A DNA stretch of 64,000 nt, from positions 10,175,519 to 10,239,518 of the forward strand of contig NC_064036.1 in assembly GCF_932526225.1 (NCBI RefSeq). The letters are read 5' to 3'. Source of the DNA: Nematostella vectensis. Its lineage: Eukaryota > Cnidaria > Anthozoa > Actiniaria > Edwardsiidae. A program made the translations under genes and the position numbers. The notes under the pieces were generated by a model that was not told the origin of the DNA, did no database searches, and saw only the letters and a list, made by a program, of their open reading frames with translations. Of this stretch, positions 63,804 through 64,000 are shown piece after piece. Numbering within the stretch: position 1 is the stretch's first letter; every line of letters begins with the position of its first letter.

Positions 63804-64000
63804 TAATAGCCTTGAAGAACTGTACAAGAAATATATCAAGTCGCTTGATGCAGAAGATACACATTTAAAACCGATTTCCACCAGTGCACACCCATCCAGA
63901 GCAACAACAACTACAAAACCATTACCCAAACAGTACCAACCGACGAGTGATGAGACCCATGCAGCTTCTCCCCTGGAGAGTACCAACCCTTGGTCTGGAA
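63804..64000 (+). pseudogene. Caspr-like exon 4 fragment (3' of transposon)
   Basis: Resumes the receptor exon 4 at the codons for SLEELYKKYIKSL, about 223 nt inside that exon, and runs off the window before the TM helix. It carries variants of both copy 1 (GATGCAGAAGATACACAT) and copy 2 (ACAACTACAAAACC). It is either the rest of copy 3 or part of a further copy. The splice acceptor and start of the exon are missing. Confidence 0.88.

Larger units (their letters stand above)
57168..63804. mobile_element. EnSpm/CACTA-type DNA transposon with BEN accessory gene
   Basis: A 6.6-kb insertion within receptor copy 3. It holds a TNP2-like transposase (minus strand) and a divergent BEN-domain gene (plus strand), flanked by subterminal repeat clusters at 57173-57400 and 63540-63785. 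Possible ends are ACTGTACAGCC on the left and, read inwards from the right, ACCCGTACGAAAAATT. An AAT lies just outside both (57165-57167, 63805-63807), compatible with the 3-bp target duplication of CACTA elements, but the terminal match is weak. About 356 bp of host sequence present in copies 1-2 is missing at the junction. Confidence 0.82.

Overview
The window is eukaryotic and animal-like: intron-rich genes with GT-AG junctions, about 60% A+T, and many MITEs, minisatellites, a LINE and a CACTA-type DNA transposon. The gene set (LZIC, eIF5A, prolyl 4-hydroxylase alpha, an M13 peptidase, a Caspr/neurexin-IV-like receptor) points to a metazoan. Compact introns, repeat style and early-animal-like proteins suggest a cnidarian such as a sea anemone; that assignment is inference.

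Layout. 1-1851 (-): 5' part of LZIC, divergent from eIF5A (+, 5'UTR exon about 2600-2671, CDS 4100-5448). 6954-13652 (+) and 14852-21021 (-): two prolyl 4-hydroxylase alpha paralogues arranged tail to tail, each with 12 coding exons of matching phases. The minus-strand gene keeps the iron-binding HxD motif. The plus-strand gene has Arg-Tyr-Gly there and looks like a pseudoenzyme. A CACGTG-rich minisatellite and a hammerhead-like motif lie between them. 23082-24161 (+): an intact single-exon gene of unknown function.

25727-42989 (+): seven exons of a secreted M13-family peptidase that stop before the catalytic zinc motifs, with an in-frame TGA right after the last exon. Its intron 2 holds a 7.7-kb tandem array of a 20-bp unit (29281-37017) that ends about 17 bp before the next exon. 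Its intron 4 holds a dead CR1/L2-like LINE. A degenerate piece of 18S rRNA lies at 44298-44392.

44856-51876 (+): a complete Caspr/neurexin-IV-like receptor of four exons. The last two exons (LamG end, LamG, EGF, fibrinogen-like, TM and tail) are repeated in tandem about every 3.03-3.05 kb. Copy 2 is intact. Copy 3 is frameshifted and its last exon was hit by a 6.6-kb element (about 57168-63804). Only one set of 5' exons exists, so copies 2 and 3 are either alternative 3' cassettes or partial duplicates.

The 6.6-kb element is the most interesting object. It carries an EnSpm/CACTA (TNP2-like) transposase on the minus strand and, divergently, a multi-exon gene with a coiled coil and a C-terminal BEN domain, all bounded by clusters of AGCCTAAA/TTTAGGCT-type subterminal repeats. 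By analogy with plant CACTA elements (catalytic TNPD plus subterminal-repeat-binding TNPA), the BEN protein may be the DNA-binding accessory factor. Both genes appear disabled in this copy.
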